Origin: Ruegeria atlantica
GTDB lineage: Bacteria; Pseudomonadota; Alphaproteobacteria; Rhodobacterales; Rhodobacteraceae
DNA: 64,000 nt
Assembly (NCBI RefSeq): GCF_001458195.1
Contig: NZ_CYPU01000024.1
Coordinates: forward strand, 98,784-162,783
Direction: 5' to 3'
Made by a program: the position numbers and the translations under genes. Shown here in pieces: positions 1 to 8,921 of the stretch (its first letter is position 1; each line of letters begins with the position of its first letter). The notes below the pieces were generated by a model. It was given only the letters and a program-made list of their open reading frames with translations. It had not been told where the DNA came from and did no database searches.

Positions 1-1029
1 AAGGCGTTTGAAGGGTTTCGAGCAGACAGTAACGAACTAACTGTCGATCTTTCGAAGGTCGGAGCACTGGATACCGGTGGCGCATGGCTGATTGCCGATG
101 TTGCGCGGCGCGCAAAGGCAAGTGGCGCAAACGTACATTATGAAGGGTTAAAGCCCGCTCATTCCGCTCTTTTAGAGACTGTGGCGGAAAACATTCCTGA
201 CGACCCCGGTGTGGCAACTGAAAAGCGCAGTTTTACCGATTGGGTCGCAAGTGTCGGGGAACGCACCGCCCAGGCCGGAAAAGACATGCTATCCCTGCTG
301 GGCTTCCTGGGTCTGACGCTGCATCGCCTTGTCCGTACAATTCTAATGCCGCGCCGTCTGCGCAAAGCGGCCTTGGTCTCGCAAATGGAAGAGACCGGCC
401 TCAAGGCCATCCCGATCGTTGCCCTTATGGGGTTTCTGATCGGCGTCGTATTGGCCTTTCAGGGCGCGACCCAGCTAAAGCAGTTCGGCGCCGAGATTTT
501 CGTGGTCGAACTGATTTCGATCTCAGTTTTGCGTGAGCTCGGCATTTTGCTGACAGCGATCATCGTTGCTGGGCGTTCAGGCTCGGCTTTTACCGCCTCG
601 ATTGGCTCGATGAAGGTTCAGGAAGAGATCGACGCCATGCGCACATTGGGTTTGGACCCAATCGAGGTGTTGGTGATCCCGCGTGTTGTTGCCCTGTTGA
701 TCATGCTGCCGATCCTTGGCTTCATCGCCGACCTTGCCGCCCTGATCGGCGGCGGATTGATGAGTTGGATTGATCTGGGTGTCAGCCCCGGTATGTTCGT
801 CACGCGCCTGAAAGAGAACACCGGTATTTGGCAATTCGCCATTGGCATGATCAAAGCCCCCTTCTTCGCCTTGGTCATCGGCGTTATTGCTTGCTGGCAG
901 GCCATGCAGGTCAAGGGGTCTGCCCAATCCGTCGGGCAACGAACCACGGCTTCGGTTGTGCAATCCATCTTTCTGGTGATCGCTTTGGATGCTTTGTTCT
1001 CGATCTTCTTTTCGGTGATGGAGGTCTGA
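1..1029 (+). CDS. mlaE: STAS-MlaE fusion permease of lipid ABC transporter (5' end outside window)
   Basis: The reading frame is open from the first base, so the start lies upstream. About 60 residues before the first GTG/ATG candidates look like an STAS domain (KVGALDTGGAWLIADVARRA), the regulatory fold that is the separate protein MlaB in E. coli. The rest is an MlaE-type inner-membrane permease with several hydrophobic segments and the family-typical stretch GRSGSAFTASIGSMKVQEEI. It is the membrane part of an Mla/MCE ABC system moving phospholipids between inner and outer membranes. The ATPase gene follows after one base, then the MCE protein and a lipoprotein. The fused STAS-permease layout is, to my knowledge, common in alphaproteobacteria. 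At least 342 residues are visible. Confidence 0.9.
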   Translation, partial: KAFEGFRADSNELTVDLSKVGALDTGGAWLIADVARRAKASGANVHYEGLKPAHSALLETVAENIPDDPGVATEKRSFTDWVASVGERTAQAGKDMLSLLGFLGLTLHRLVRTILMPRRLRKAALVSQMEETGLKAIPIVALMGFLIGVVLAFQGATQLKQFGAEIFVVELISISVLRELGILLTAIIVAGRSGSAFTASIGSMKVQEEIDAMRTLGLDPIEVLVIPRVVALLIMLPILGFIADLAALIGGGLMSWIDLGVSPGMFVTRLKENTGIWQFAIGMIKAPFFALVIGVIACWQAMQVKGSAQSVGQRTTASVVQSIFLVIALDALFSIFFSVMEV

Positions 1030-1030
1030 G

Positions 1031-1846
1031 ATGGACGGCACGACGCTGGAACAGACATCTAAATCCGACGCTCAGCGCGAAGCGGTGATCCGCGTTCGCA
1101 ACCTTACAAACCAGTTCGGTCCGCAAGTTGTACATCAGAACCTAAATCTGGACGTTTGGCGTGGTGAAGTTCTGGGCATTGTCGGCGGATCGGGAACCGG
1201 CAAATCGGTTCTGCTGCGCACGATTGTCGGCCTGAACAGACCCGCGGCGGGCAGCATTGAGGTGCTGGGTGTCGACGTATTGAATGGCCCGGAACAGGAA
1301 CGCCGCCGGATTGAGCGTCGCTGGGGCGTTGCCTTTCAGGATGGGGCATTGTTTTCCTCGCTGACGGTATTGCAGAACGTGATGGCTCCGCTGCGCGAAC
1401 ATACAGGGCTGAGCGAAAGCCTGATGTGCGCGCTAGGTGACCTGAAGATCAGCCTTGTCGGTTTGCCGCAACTGAGTTGCGGGAAATTGCCTTCCGAATT
1501 GTCCGGCGGGATGCGCAAACGCGCCGCCCTTGCCCGCGCCTTGGCTTTGGACCCCGAGATCGTATTTCTGGACGAGCCAACCGCCGGCCTCGACCCAATC
1601 GGCGCGGCTGCGTATGACGAGTTGATTGGTGAATTGCAGCATGCTTTAGGCTTGACCGTCTTTATGGTCACACATGACCTGGATAGTCTTTATGCCATTT
1701 GCGATAGGGTCGCAGTGCTCGCAGAAAAACGGGTTCTGGTTGAAGGTCCAATTGAAGAAATGACCAAAGTCGACCATCCTTGGGTTCAAGAGTATTTCAC
1801 CGGCCCCCGGGCCCGCGCGGCGCAAGAGAAGGGGCAGGACAGGTAA
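1031..1846 (+). CDS. mlaF: MlaF-type ABC ATPase
   Basis: ATP-binding subunit (271 aa) that powers the MlaE permease. Walker A GGSGTGKS is at residues 52-59, the signature LSGGMRKR starts at 157 and Walker B IVFLDEP is at 177-183, followed by a D-loop and the switch His in VTHD. The ATG follows GGAGG by 7 nt and lies 1 nt after the permease stop, so the two are co-translated. LSGGM followed by K/R is typical of Mla/Ttg2A ATPases. The next gene (MCE protein) starts 5 nt downstream. Confidence 0.93.
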   Translation: MDGTTLEQTSKSDAQREAVIRVRNLTNQFGPQVVHQNLNLDVWRGEVLGIVGGSGTGKSVLLRTIVGLNRPAAGSIEVLGVDVLNGPEQERRRIERRWGVAFQDGALFSSLTVLQNVMAPLREHTGLSESLMCALGDLKISLVGLPQLSCGKLPSELSGGMRKRAALARALALDPEIVFLDEPTAGLDPIGAAAYDELIGELQHALGLTVFMVTHDLDSLYAICDRVAVLAEKRVLVEGPIEEMTKVDHPWVQEYFTGPRARAAQEKGQDR

Positions 1847-1851
1847 AGGCT

Positions 1852-3168
1852 ATGGAAACCCGGGCAAACTATATCCTGATTGGCGCGTTCACAATCGCGG
1901 GCATCCTTGGTGCCTTCGGGTTTTTCCTATGGCTCGCGAAATTCGAGGTGTCGCGCCAATACGCCTATTACGACGTTCTGTTCGAAAACGTATCGGGCCT
2001 CTCCTCTGCGGGCGGCGTAAGCTTCAACGGCTTGCCCGTTGGTCAGGTGATTTCGTTGAATCTGGACGAGGACGATCCGTCAAAGGTGCGCGTTAAGCTT
2101 GAAGTAGATGCCGACATACCCGTCACCGAAGATACCATCGCGCAGCTACAATCTCTGGGTGTTACTGGCGTCAGTTATGTTGAGCTGACGGGTGGCAAAA
2201 GCGGCGACAAACCCTTGCCGGAAAACAGCGTAATCAAAAGCAAGCGCAGCGCGATTCAATCCTTGTTCGAAGGCGCCCCGAAAGTTTTGGATGAGGCGGT
2301 TACTCTGCTTGAGAGTCTGAATTCGGTCGTTGACGACAAGAACCGCCAATCCGTCAGCAAAATTTTGGACAATCTGGCTTCTGCATCCGGCCGGTTGGAC
2401 AAAACGCTGACAGATTTCGAAAGCTTGTCCACCGACCTTGGCGGCGCAGCCAAGCAACTGGGCAACTTTACGACGCGGCTTGATAAATTGGCCGACACAG
2501 CCGAAACCACTCTGACGACAGGGACAGACACACTCAAAAGCGTAAAAACTGCATCCGAGTCTGCGACAGAAACACTGAACAGCGCCAAGACTACAATCGA
2601 AACCGCCGACCGCATAATACAGGATGACGTGAAACCATTTATCGATCGGGCCTCAACATTGGCAGAACGCCTGACCGGCCTGTCCGACGAAGGCAGCGTT
2701 GCCTTGGCGACCGCGACCGAGACCTTTGTGAATGCAAACAAAACACTGGGGTCGATCACGGCAGCGATGGATACAGCAAACACCACATTGGCTTCTGCGG
2801 AACGCGCTTTTGACTCGGCCAATGAGGTCATCAACAAAGACGTCGGCGCAGTCATGGACGATATCCGCAATGCGGCCAATCAGGTCGCCTCAACAGTGTC
2901 TAATGTCACAAGCAAGTTGGACGAAATTTCGGCCGATATCCTCAATGCATCGCGATCGGCGTCCGAGTTGCTGGGCACCATTGACGGCATCGTCCAAGAC
3001 AATCGGCGGCAATTGTCCGACTTCCTGCGCGTCGGCCTGCCGCAATTCACACGTTTCGTAGAAGAGTCGCAACGATTGGTAATCAGCCTGGATCGGCTGG
3101 TGGACAAGGTCGAACGTGACCCGGCACGCTTCTTACTGGGAACCCAAGCTTCGGAGTTTCGCCAATGA
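1852..3168 (+). CDS. mlaD: MlaD-like MCE-domain protein
   Basis: Periplasmic lipid-binding component of the Mla system, 438 aa from the ATG at 1852. An upstream in-frame start at 1780 would overlap mlaF and is less likely. Residues about 1-30 hold one N-terminal membrane anchor (ILIGAFTIAGILGAFGFFLW). The MCE domain follows (VLFENVSGLSSAGGVSFNG, then LQSLGVTGVSYVELTGG). The remaining 300 residues are a Ser/Thr/Ala-rich helical region with heptad-like repeats, as expected for the long tail of single-MCE proteins that bridge the periplasm. The stop overlaps the ATG of the lipoprotein gene (ATGA). Confidence 0.92.
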   Translation: METRANYILIGAFTIAGILGAFGFFLWLAKFEVSRQYAYYDVLFENVSGLSSAGGVSFNGLPVGQVISLNLDEDDPSKVRVKLEVDADIPVTEDTIAQLQSLGVTGVSYVELTGGKSGDKPLPENSVIKSKRSAIQSLFEGAPKVLDEAVTLLESLNSVVDDKNRQSVSKILDNLASASGRLDKTLTDFESLSTDLGGAAKQLGNFTTRLDKLADTAETTLTTGTDTLKSVKTASESATETLNSAKTTIETADRIIQDDVKPFIDRASTLAERLTGLSDEGSVALATATETFVNANKTLGSITAAMDTANTTLASAERAFDSANEVINKDVGAVMDDIRNAANQVASTVSNVTSKLDEISADILNASRSASELLGTIDGIVQDNRRQLSDFLRVGLPQFTRFVEESQRLVISLDRLVDKVERDPARFLLGTQASEFRQ

Positions 3169-3815
3169 TCAGGCTGTTTCTTTTGGTTCTGGCGTTGGGG
3201 TCGCTGGGCGCGTGCACCGGGTTGGGCACGCTGAGGCAGGCATCCAAGCCAAACGACCTGTATCTTTTGACGCCGAAAAGCACCTTTTCGTCTTCGTTGC
3301 CGCGCGTCCAAAAACAAATCGTTGTACAGGAACCGACAGCAACGGCGGCGGTCAATACCGATCAGATCGCTATTCAGCCGACCCCATTGCAGGTGCAATA
3401 TCTACCGCGCGCCAGATGGGTCGACCGTGCACCGCTTATCGTACAGGCGCTGTTGGTCGAAAGCTATGAAAACAGCGGCAAGGTGGCCGCTGTTGGTCGC
3501 TCAACCGTAGGCCTGCGGGCCGATTATGTCATCGTTCCGGACCTGCGCGAATTTCAGGGGTTCGTCGTCAGTGATGTCGAAGGGACAAAAACCATCCGCG
3601 TCGAAGTGCGCATGAACATCAAGATCATTGATGAGTACGAAGACAAGATCATCGCGTCCAGTTCATTTCGGGAAGTTGTCGCCTCTGCCAGCGATGCAAC
3701 ACCTGATCTTGTAAGAGCATTTGACGAAGCTTTGGGCAAGACCATGCGCGACGCCGTAGAGTGGAGCGTGCGCCGGATCAACACGCACGCGGCCAACAAC
3801 CAAAGATCGTATTGA
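3165..3815 (+). CDS. ABC-type transport auxiliary lipoprotein (PqiC/LptE-like fold family)
   Basis: 216-aa lipoprotein: signal peptide MIRLFLLVLALGSLGACTG with lipobox LGAC, so Cys17 should be lipidated. The body matches my recollection of the ABC-transport auxiliary component family (PF03886) that accompanies MCE operons in alphaproteobacteria and sits at the outer membrane. Features seen are the segment around PRARWVDRAPLIVQALLVES and a late region ASSSFREVVASASDATPDLVRAFDEALG. It starts inside the mlaD stop codon, showing translational coupling, and ends the operon. It is convergent with the vWA gene, 16 nt away. Confidence 0.85.
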   Translation: MIRLFLLVLALGSLGACTGLGTLRQASKPNDLYLLTPKSTFSSSLPRVQKQIVVQEPTATAAVNTDQIAIQPTPLQVQYLPRARWVDRAPLIVQALLVESYENSGKVAAVGRSTVGLRADYVIVPDLREFQGFVVSDVEGTKTIRVEVRMNIKIIDEYEDKIIASSSFREVVASASDATPDLVRAFDEALGKTMRDAVEWSVRRINTHAANNQRSY

Positions 3816-3831
3816 CGGGACACGGGCGCTG

Positions 3832-5760
3832 TTACCGTGACAGTGTTTGCGCAAGCCGCATGAGCGTGGCGGCTTCGGCCCTGTACCCAAAGGGATCTTC
3901 ACCGCGGGCTGCGTTTGCCAATCCGATCGCATCGTCGTAGGACCAGTTCCCCAGATATTCTGCACCGCGCAATAACTGCCCGAACCCGGCGATGGCATAG
4001 GAAAAGCGGACATCGTCTGAAACCTCGTCCTGCGTCGCCGCAATGGGCTGTTCGATCAACTGACTCTGGTCAGATCCCGGCATTTTGTAGCGCAGCTTGA
4101 AAAACCCGATCTCATCCGAACCATCGCGCACCGCTTGGGCACCATAGCGCAACGGGTCGTTCAGGATGGCGTCTGAACCAACAGGCGTGACCTCGTAAAT
4201 CGCCGTGACCGAGTGGCCTGCGCCAATATCACCGGCATCAACTTTGTCATTGGTGAAATCTTCCCGACGCAACGCGCGCGTCTCATATCCGATCAGGCGA
4301 TATTCGGCTATTTGTGACGGGTTGAACTCAACCTGGATTTTGACGTCGTTGGCGATTGGGAACAATGCGCCGCTCAACTGGTCCACCAGGACTTTTTGCG
4401 CCTCGCTCAGCGTGTCGATATACGCGGCCTGTCCGTTTCCGTTCTGGGCAAGTGCCTGCATCGTGGCATCGTCTAGATTACCCCGGCCAAAACCCAAAAC
4501 ACTCAGAAACGTACCGCTGTCTCTCTTTTTTGCTATGACGTCTTTCAGCGCATCAGGATCAGACAAGCCAACATTAAAGTCGCCATCCGTTGCCAGGATG
4601 ACGCGCGTGACCTCGTCGTCGGCGCTCATGCTTTCGGCTACCTGATATGCCTGTTGCAACCCGGCCTGACCTGCGGTCGAACCGCCTGCCTCCAACTGGT
4701 CGAGCGCGCCGAGGATTTTGTCACGTTCCACGGCCGCAGTGGGTTCCAGAACCTGCCCCGCGCTTCCGGCATAGGTCACGATCGAGACCTCGTCCTCATC
4801 TCGCAACTCTGACAGCATCAAACGGAACGATTGTTTTAACAGTGGTAGTTTGTTGAAATCATGCATCGACCCCGACGTATCGATCAGAAAGACCAGATTC
4901 AGCGGTGGACCATCCTCGATCTGCGGCAATGCCCCTTGGATACCGACATGCACAAGCTGAGTACCCTCATTCCAAGGCGTCGGTGTTACTGTGATCGTCG
5001 GCCGGAACGGCGCGTCCCCTTCTGGTGCGGGGTAGGAGTAAGGAAAATAATTTACCATCTCTTCGACACGGACGGCATCCTTGGGTGGAAGCTCACCGCG
5101 CATAAGAGAGGACCGGACGATCGAATATGAGGCCGTATCGACGTCAATTGAAAAGGTGGAAACAGGCTCTTCACTGGTGACTTTCAGAGGATTGGCTTCA
5201 GCGCTTGAAAACGCCTCGGTATCCGAGAGGGGCAGAATTCCCACCTCTCGTTCAACCATCATATGAGTAGCATCGCCCGAAGTGACGCCAAGTCGCGCAG
5301 TGTTTTCAGCAACCAAGCCCGAAACGCCTTGCTGAGGGGCGGCCGCTTTGGATCGCACGGGCGCGGCATACTCTTCAACTACGACCGGGGCCTCAACGAC
5401 GGGTTCTTCCAATGCGGCAGAATCTGCTTCGGGTGCGGGCGCAGGGCTTTCGCTGCGCGATAGGGGCTGCACAACGATGTCGCGGGACTGCGGCACGATC
5501 ATAAACAGCGCAACGGCGGCAATTGCGGTTGTCGCGGTCAGCGCGCCGCGATGGGACAAAGCACTCAACATGGATTTCGCTCCTTCTGTCATGCGGGCCA
5601 TTGAGCCTCGCTTAACAGTCGGACGCATCGCAGCATCCGATCCTTGGTTGTGTGTGAAATTTTTCTGAGCCAGTTTCAAGTTTTTCGTCCGCCGCTCGGC
5701 ATCTGGTGCCGGCGTCGCGGCATCCATCAAGGCTTTGAAGTCATCAAGATCATCGGTCAT
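3832..5760 (-). CDS. YfbK-like membrane-anchored vWA-domain protein
   Basis: 642 aa from the ATG at 5760, which overlaps the stop of the upstream sigma-factor gene as ATGA; this decides the start over a longer frame beginning at 5820. Residues 1-60 are hydrophilic and cytoplasmic in appearance, followed by a transmembrane helix (GALTATTAIAAVALFMIVP). After a Pro/Ala/Glu-rich linker comes the YfbK N-terminal domain (STFSIDVDTASYSIVRSSL, VEEMVNYFPYSY). The vWA domain has an intact MIDAS (DTSGSM, then T and D further on), and the C-terminal region is DUF3520-like. The function of YfbK proteins is not established. Coupling to an ECF sigma factor suggests a regulatory role, perhaps as an unconventional anti-sigma or sensor; this is inference. 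Confidence 0.88.
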   Translation of the reverse strand: MTDDLDDFKALMDAATPAPDAERRTKNLKLAQKNFTHNQGSDAAMRPTVKRGSMARMTEGAKSMLSALSHRGALTATTAIAAVALFMIVPQSRDIVVQPLSRSESPAPAPEADSAALEEPVVEAPVVVEEYAAPVRSKAAAPQQGVSGLVAENTARLGVTSGDATHMMVEREVGILPLSDTEAFSSAEANPLKVTSEEPVSTFSIDVDTASYSIVRSSLMRGELPPKDAVRVEEMVNYFPYSYPAPEGDAPFRPTITVTPTPWNEGTQLVHVGIQGALPQIEDGPPLNLVFLIDTSGSMHDFNKLPLLKQSFRLMLSELRDEDEVSIVTYAGSAGQVLEPTAAVERDKILGALDQLEAGGSTAGQAGLQQAYQVAESMSADDEVTRVILATDGDFNVGLSDPDALKDVIAKKRDSGTFLSVLGFGRGNLDDATMQALAQNGNGQAAYIDTLSEAQKVLVDQLSGALFPIANDVKIQVEFNPSQIAEYRLIGYETRALRREDFTNDKVDAGDIGAGHSVTAIYEVTPVGSDAILNDPLRYGAQAVRDGSDEIGFFKLRYKMPGSDQSQLIEQPIAATQDEVSDDVRFSYAIAGFGQLLRGAEYLGNWSYDDAIGLANAARGEDPFGYRAEAATLMRLAQTLSR

Positions 5761-6305
5761 GGTGCCAATTCCTCTTGTCGCAGGGCGCGCAGACGTTTGC
5801 GAATGTCGGACATGCGCCACGACACGGTGCCTTCGGACACACCCAGAACTGCTGCAGCTTCGGCGTGTGTCATTTCATCTTCTAATGTCAGGGCCAGAGT
5901 ATCCTGCAAATCAGGTGGCAGAGACCGCATGGCGCGCTGCAACCAATCCATTGCTTGGGCCGTTTCGGTCGCTTCTGCCCGTCGCAATTGCTCCACATCA
6001 CCCCACCCTGCGGCGGCGCGACTGTGACTTGCCTGGCGACGCCGGGCGTCCTCGGCCGCGTTGACGACAACGCGATAAAGCCAGGTCGTGAACTTGGCCT
6101 GCGCCCGGAAGCCCGCGATTTTGATGGGCAGCGCTGCACAGATATCCTGTGTCAGATCCTCGGCCTGATCAGCCCGTCCGGTCAGACGAAAAGCCAGACG
6201 AAAGACCCGGTCATAGTGGCGCTGCAACAGGGTCGCAAACGCCTCTGCGTCTCCGTCCGCGGCGGCCTTGGCCAAGTCCTCATCCGATGTTTTCTTACGC
6301 ATCAC
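5757..6305 (-). CDS. ECF-family RNA polymerase sigma factor
   Basis: 182 aa. Region 2 is visible at about residues 25-90 (HYDRVFRLAFRLTGRADQAEDLTQDI ... KFTTWLYRVVVNAAEDARRR) and region 4 at about 125-175 (LPPDLQDTLALTLEDEMTHAEAAAVLGVSEGTVSWRMSDIRKRL), with the connecting linker and no region 3, as in ECF sigma factors. It should direct polymerase to a small set of promoters. No canonical anti-sigma (zinc-binding ASD or RskA/RseA type) is adjacent; instead a vWA membrane protein is co-translated with it. Confidence 0.92.
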   Translation of the reverse strand: MMRKKTSDEDLAKAAADGDAEAFATLLQRHYDRVFRLAFRLTGRADQAEDLTQDICAALPIKIAGFRAQAKFTTWLYRVVVNAAEDARRRQASHSRAAAGWGDVEQLRRAEATETAQAMDWLQRAMRSLPPDLQDTLALTLEDEMTHAEAAAVLGVSEGTVSWRMSDIRKRLRALRQEELAP

Positions 6306-6357
6306 ACTGAGTATGACGGATCGAAAACGTCAATCCTTGGCGATGTCGTCAAAAAAA

Positions 6358-7938
6358 TTAAAAGTGGTCCGCCGAGGCAAGTTTCCAATCGGTTGCGTAG
6401 TCGGACGGTATTGAATCGGTCAGAAAAACGCCTTCATCGATAATGGTATAGAGTTCGGCGTAGGACCGTTCACGCTCGTCTGCCGTACGTCGACGAATGT
6501 CACCTGGCCGCAGTTCAGACACATTGGCTTTCCCCATAGCGCCCAAAAGTTCGCGGAAGCTTTCCAAGGTCGCATTGTGAAAGCGGTGTACGCGCTGGCG
6601 TTTTTGGGGAACATTGACCGCCCTGCCCCGTATCGGGTCCTGAGTGGCCACGCCGGATGGGCAGCGGTTGGTGTTGCAATGCAACGCCTGAATACACCCC
6701 ACGGCAAACATCATTGCGCGCGCTGCATTACACATGTCGGCCCCCAGCGCGAATTTCTCGACCATGTCGTAGCCGGTGGCTACCTTGCCTGAGCAGATGA
6801 TCCGGATCTTGTCGCGTAAACCCACACCACGCAGGCAGTTGTTGACGAAAATCAGCGCCTCGTTCAGCGGCATGCCCAACCGGTTGGTGAATTCGACCGG
6901 GGCGGCACCGGTACCGCCTTCGGCACCGTCAATCGTGATGAAGTCCGGCAGGATTCCTGTTTCCAGCATCGCCTTGCAAATCGCCATGAATTCGGACGGT
7001 CTGCCAATACACAGCTTGAACCCGATTGGTTTGCCGCCAGACATTTCCCGCAGATGCTGCACAAAATGCATCAGACCGGTTGGACCTTCAAAAGCAGAGT
7101 GGGTGGGCGGAGATATCACGTCCTGATGTTCGGGCACGCCGCGAATTTCGGCAATTTCCTGATCCACCTTTGCGGCAGGCAACACCCCGCCATGCGACGG
7201 CTTGGCCCCCTGCGACAGCTTGATTTCAATCGCTTTGACAACGTCCTTTTTTGCCTTTTCGGCAAACAGGTCCTTGTCAAAACCACCCTCGGGCGTGCGG
7301 CAGCCGAAATAGCCTGTTCCGATCTGCCAAATGATGTCGCCACCCTCGGCCAGATGGTGCGGGGACAGGCCGCCTTCCCCTGTGTTATGCGCAAATCCTC
7401 CGTCCTTGGCGCCGCCATTCAAAGCGCGGATAGCATTGGCGCTGAGCGCCCCAAAGCTCATAGCGGAGACGTTCAGCCGCGACGCACTGTATGGCTGCGT
7501 GCATTGCGGGCCACCCAGCATGATCCGTTCTTCGCTTTCATCCACATGCTTGGGCGCAAGCGAGTGGTTAGCACGATGATATCCGACTGACAGGACGTCG
7601 TATTGCGTACCAAACGCCTGCGTATCCACCTGTCCTTTGGCCCGCGAGTAGACAAGCGATCGTACGATCCTATTGAAAGGGCGACCGCTTTCGTTGGTTT
7701 CCACAAAATACTGCCGGATTTCCGGGCTGACGAACTCCAGCATATACCGGAAATGCCCCAGGACCGGATAGTTGTTCAGCACGTTGTGCTTGGTCGTCAA
7801 CATGTCATAGAGGCCGATCAAGGCATACGGAATGAGCACAACCAGCAACCAATGGGCGGGCGGCCAGAAAAACCCCCACAACAGGGTCAGCGGCAGACAC
7901 GCATATGTAATGAAGTAATAGAGTCTGCGTACAATCAT
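6358..7938 (-). CDS. FMN-binding glutamate synthase family protein (GltB2-like)
   Basis: 526 aa from the ATG at 7938, which is preceded by GGGAG 7-8 nt upstream; a longer frame to 7998 lacks such a site. The N-terminus has two hydrophobic segments (about 8-45), so it may be membrane-associated. The rest is the FMN/Fe-S synthase domain of glutamate synthase: SMSFGALSANAIRALNGGA, the FMN-site stretch ITIDGAEGGTGAAPVEF, and a Cys cluster in CIQALHCNTNRCPSGVAT suited to a 3Fe-4S centre. It lacks the N-terminal glutamine amidotransferase domain, so it is not a normal GltB. In other bacteria such stand-alone proteins have varied roles (for example N-methylglutamate synthase subunits); the substrate here is unknown. 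Confidence 0.88.
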   Translation of the reverse strand: MIVRRLYYFITYACLPLTLLWGFFWPPAHWLLVVLIPYALIGLYDMLTTKHNVLNNYPVLGHFRYMLEFVSPEIRQYFVETNESGRPFNRIVRSLVYSRAKGQVDTQAFGTQYDVLSVGYHRANHSLAPKHVDESEERIMLGGPQCTQPYSASRLNVSAMSFGALSANAIRALNGGAKDGGFAHNTGEGGLSPHHLAEGGDIIWQIGTGYFGCRTPEGGFDKDLFAEKAKKDVVKAIEIKLSQGAKPSHGGVLPAAKVDQEIAEIRGVPEHQDVISPPTHSAFEGPTGLMHFVQHLREMSGGKPIGFKLCIGRPSEFMAICKAMLETGILPDFITIDGAEGGTGAAPVEFTNRLGMPLNEALIFVNNCLRGVGLRDKIRIICSGKVATGYDMVEKFALGADMCNAARAMMFAVGCIQALHCNTNRCPSGVATQDPIRGRAVNVPQKRQRVHRFHNATLESFRELLGAMGKANVSELRPGDIRRRTADERERSYAELYTIIDEGVFLTDSIPSDYATDWKLASADHF

Positions 7939-8154
7939 TCGTGCTCTCCCAGGGTCGCGTGCTTTCCAGCCTGCTGTAGCAGGCGAGGTGTTCGCCAAAC
8001 GTGGGCCAAATCGCTGTTAGATTGCAAGCGATTGTGCCCGCCTTCACGTAAACGGGCGAAGATGTGAAATGTAGTCCGGACATTGGTCACGGTTGATCCG
8101 GGCAACGCCAGCTATTATGCCCGAAGAAACGGGATTGGGGCAGGACGGTAGGCT
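7939..8154. other. Divergent intergenic region between glutamate-synthase-like gene and crcB pair
   Basis: 216 nt between divergent genes, so it must carry promoters for both. I looked for a fluoride riboswitch, which would suit crcB, but could not build a convincing crcB-motif pseudoknot. Nothing else was recognised. Confidence 0.4.
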
Positions 8155-8562
8155 GTGACACAGAAACCGACGCATGTTCGGACCACGGCATTGATGTTCG
8201 GAGCCGTGTTCATTGGTGGCGCAGTTGGGTCGCTGCTGCGCGAGTTGTTCTCGGTGAGCATACCGCATGCCGGATTTCTGACGCAGACCTTTGGCATCAA
8301 TATCGTGGCCTGCTTCATACTGGGGTGGCTGTATTCGGTGCGAAACCGCGTACATGCCCATGTTCTGCATCTTGGCACTGTCGGCTTTTGTGGTGGCCTG
8401 TCGACCTTTTCCTCTTTTGTTTCCGAATTGGAGCGGTTGGCCTTGTCTAACATCTGGGTTGCGGCTTCGGCCGCCGCGTTGGAAATCGCGGTGGGACTGG
8501 CCGCAGCCATTCTGGGTGAGGCTATCGGAAGGCGCTTTCATCCACCGAGGGCGACTGAATGA
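8155..8562 (+). CDS. crcB: Fluoride channel CrcB/Fluc, first subunit
   Basis: 135 aa with a GTG start. Four hydrophobic segments are visible. Fluc hallmarks are present: an Asn in TM2 within FGINIVACFILGW and the GFCGGLSTFSSF motif whose Phe/Thr/Ser residues line the fluoride pore. The channel exports toxic fluoride passively. The stop overlaps the ATG of a second crcB (ATGA). Tandem crcB genes usually encode two oppositely inserted subunits forming a heterodimer, whereas single crcB genes encode dual-topology homodimers. Confidence 0.93.
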   Translation: MTQKPTHVRTTALMFGAVFIGGAVGSLLRELFSVSIPHAGFLTQTFGINIVACFILGWLYSVRNRVHAHVLHLGTVGFCGGLSTFSSFVSELERLALSNIWVAASAAALEIAVGLAAAILGEAIGRRFHPPRATE

Positions 8563-8921
8563 ACGAATTGTTCCTGCACGCCATGTTCGGATTAGGCGGC
8601 GGTTTAGGGGCTGTTTTGCGCCACTGGATCGCTCTGCGGATTGTCCATGACCTGCCGTTTTCAACTCTGATTGTGAACATTCTGGGTAGTCTGCTGCTGG
8701 GGTTGTGGATCGGCTATCTCGGCGGATCAATAGAGATTGGCGAAGAACAAAAACGCCTGGTCTTTGGCTTTTGCGGCGGCTTCACGACGTTTTCCAGCTT
8801 TGCCTATCAGTCGCTGGAACTCAGACGCGAGCGGACCGTCGCGCTAGCGGCGGGCAATATATTGCTCAGCCTGGGTCTTTGCTGGGCGGCGCTGGCATTT
8901 GGCTTGTTCCTGATGCGTTAA
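8559..8921 (+). CDS. crcB: Fluoride channel CrcB/Fluc, second subunit
   Basis: 120 aa with four hydrophobic segments, and the motifs LIVNILGSLLLG and FGFCGGFTTFSSFAYQS typical of Fluc. It is diverged from the preceding paralog and translationally coupled to it, consistent with an obligate heterodimer of opposite orientation. The TAA stop overlaps by two bases the TAA stop of the convergent emrB gene (TTAA shared), so there is no space for a terminator between them. Confidence 0.93.
   Translation: MNELFLHAMFGLGGGLGAVLRHWIALRIVHDLPFSTLIVNILGSLLLGLWIGYLGGSIEIGEEQKRLVFGFCGGFTTFSSFAYQSLELRRERTVALAAGNILLSLGLCWAALAFGLFLMR

Noticed and set aside
7939..8154. Fluoride riboswitch before the crcB pair
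   Set aside because: A GGGCGAAGATG segment near 8054 looked promising, but I could not form the pseudoknot and conserved loop of the crcB motif.
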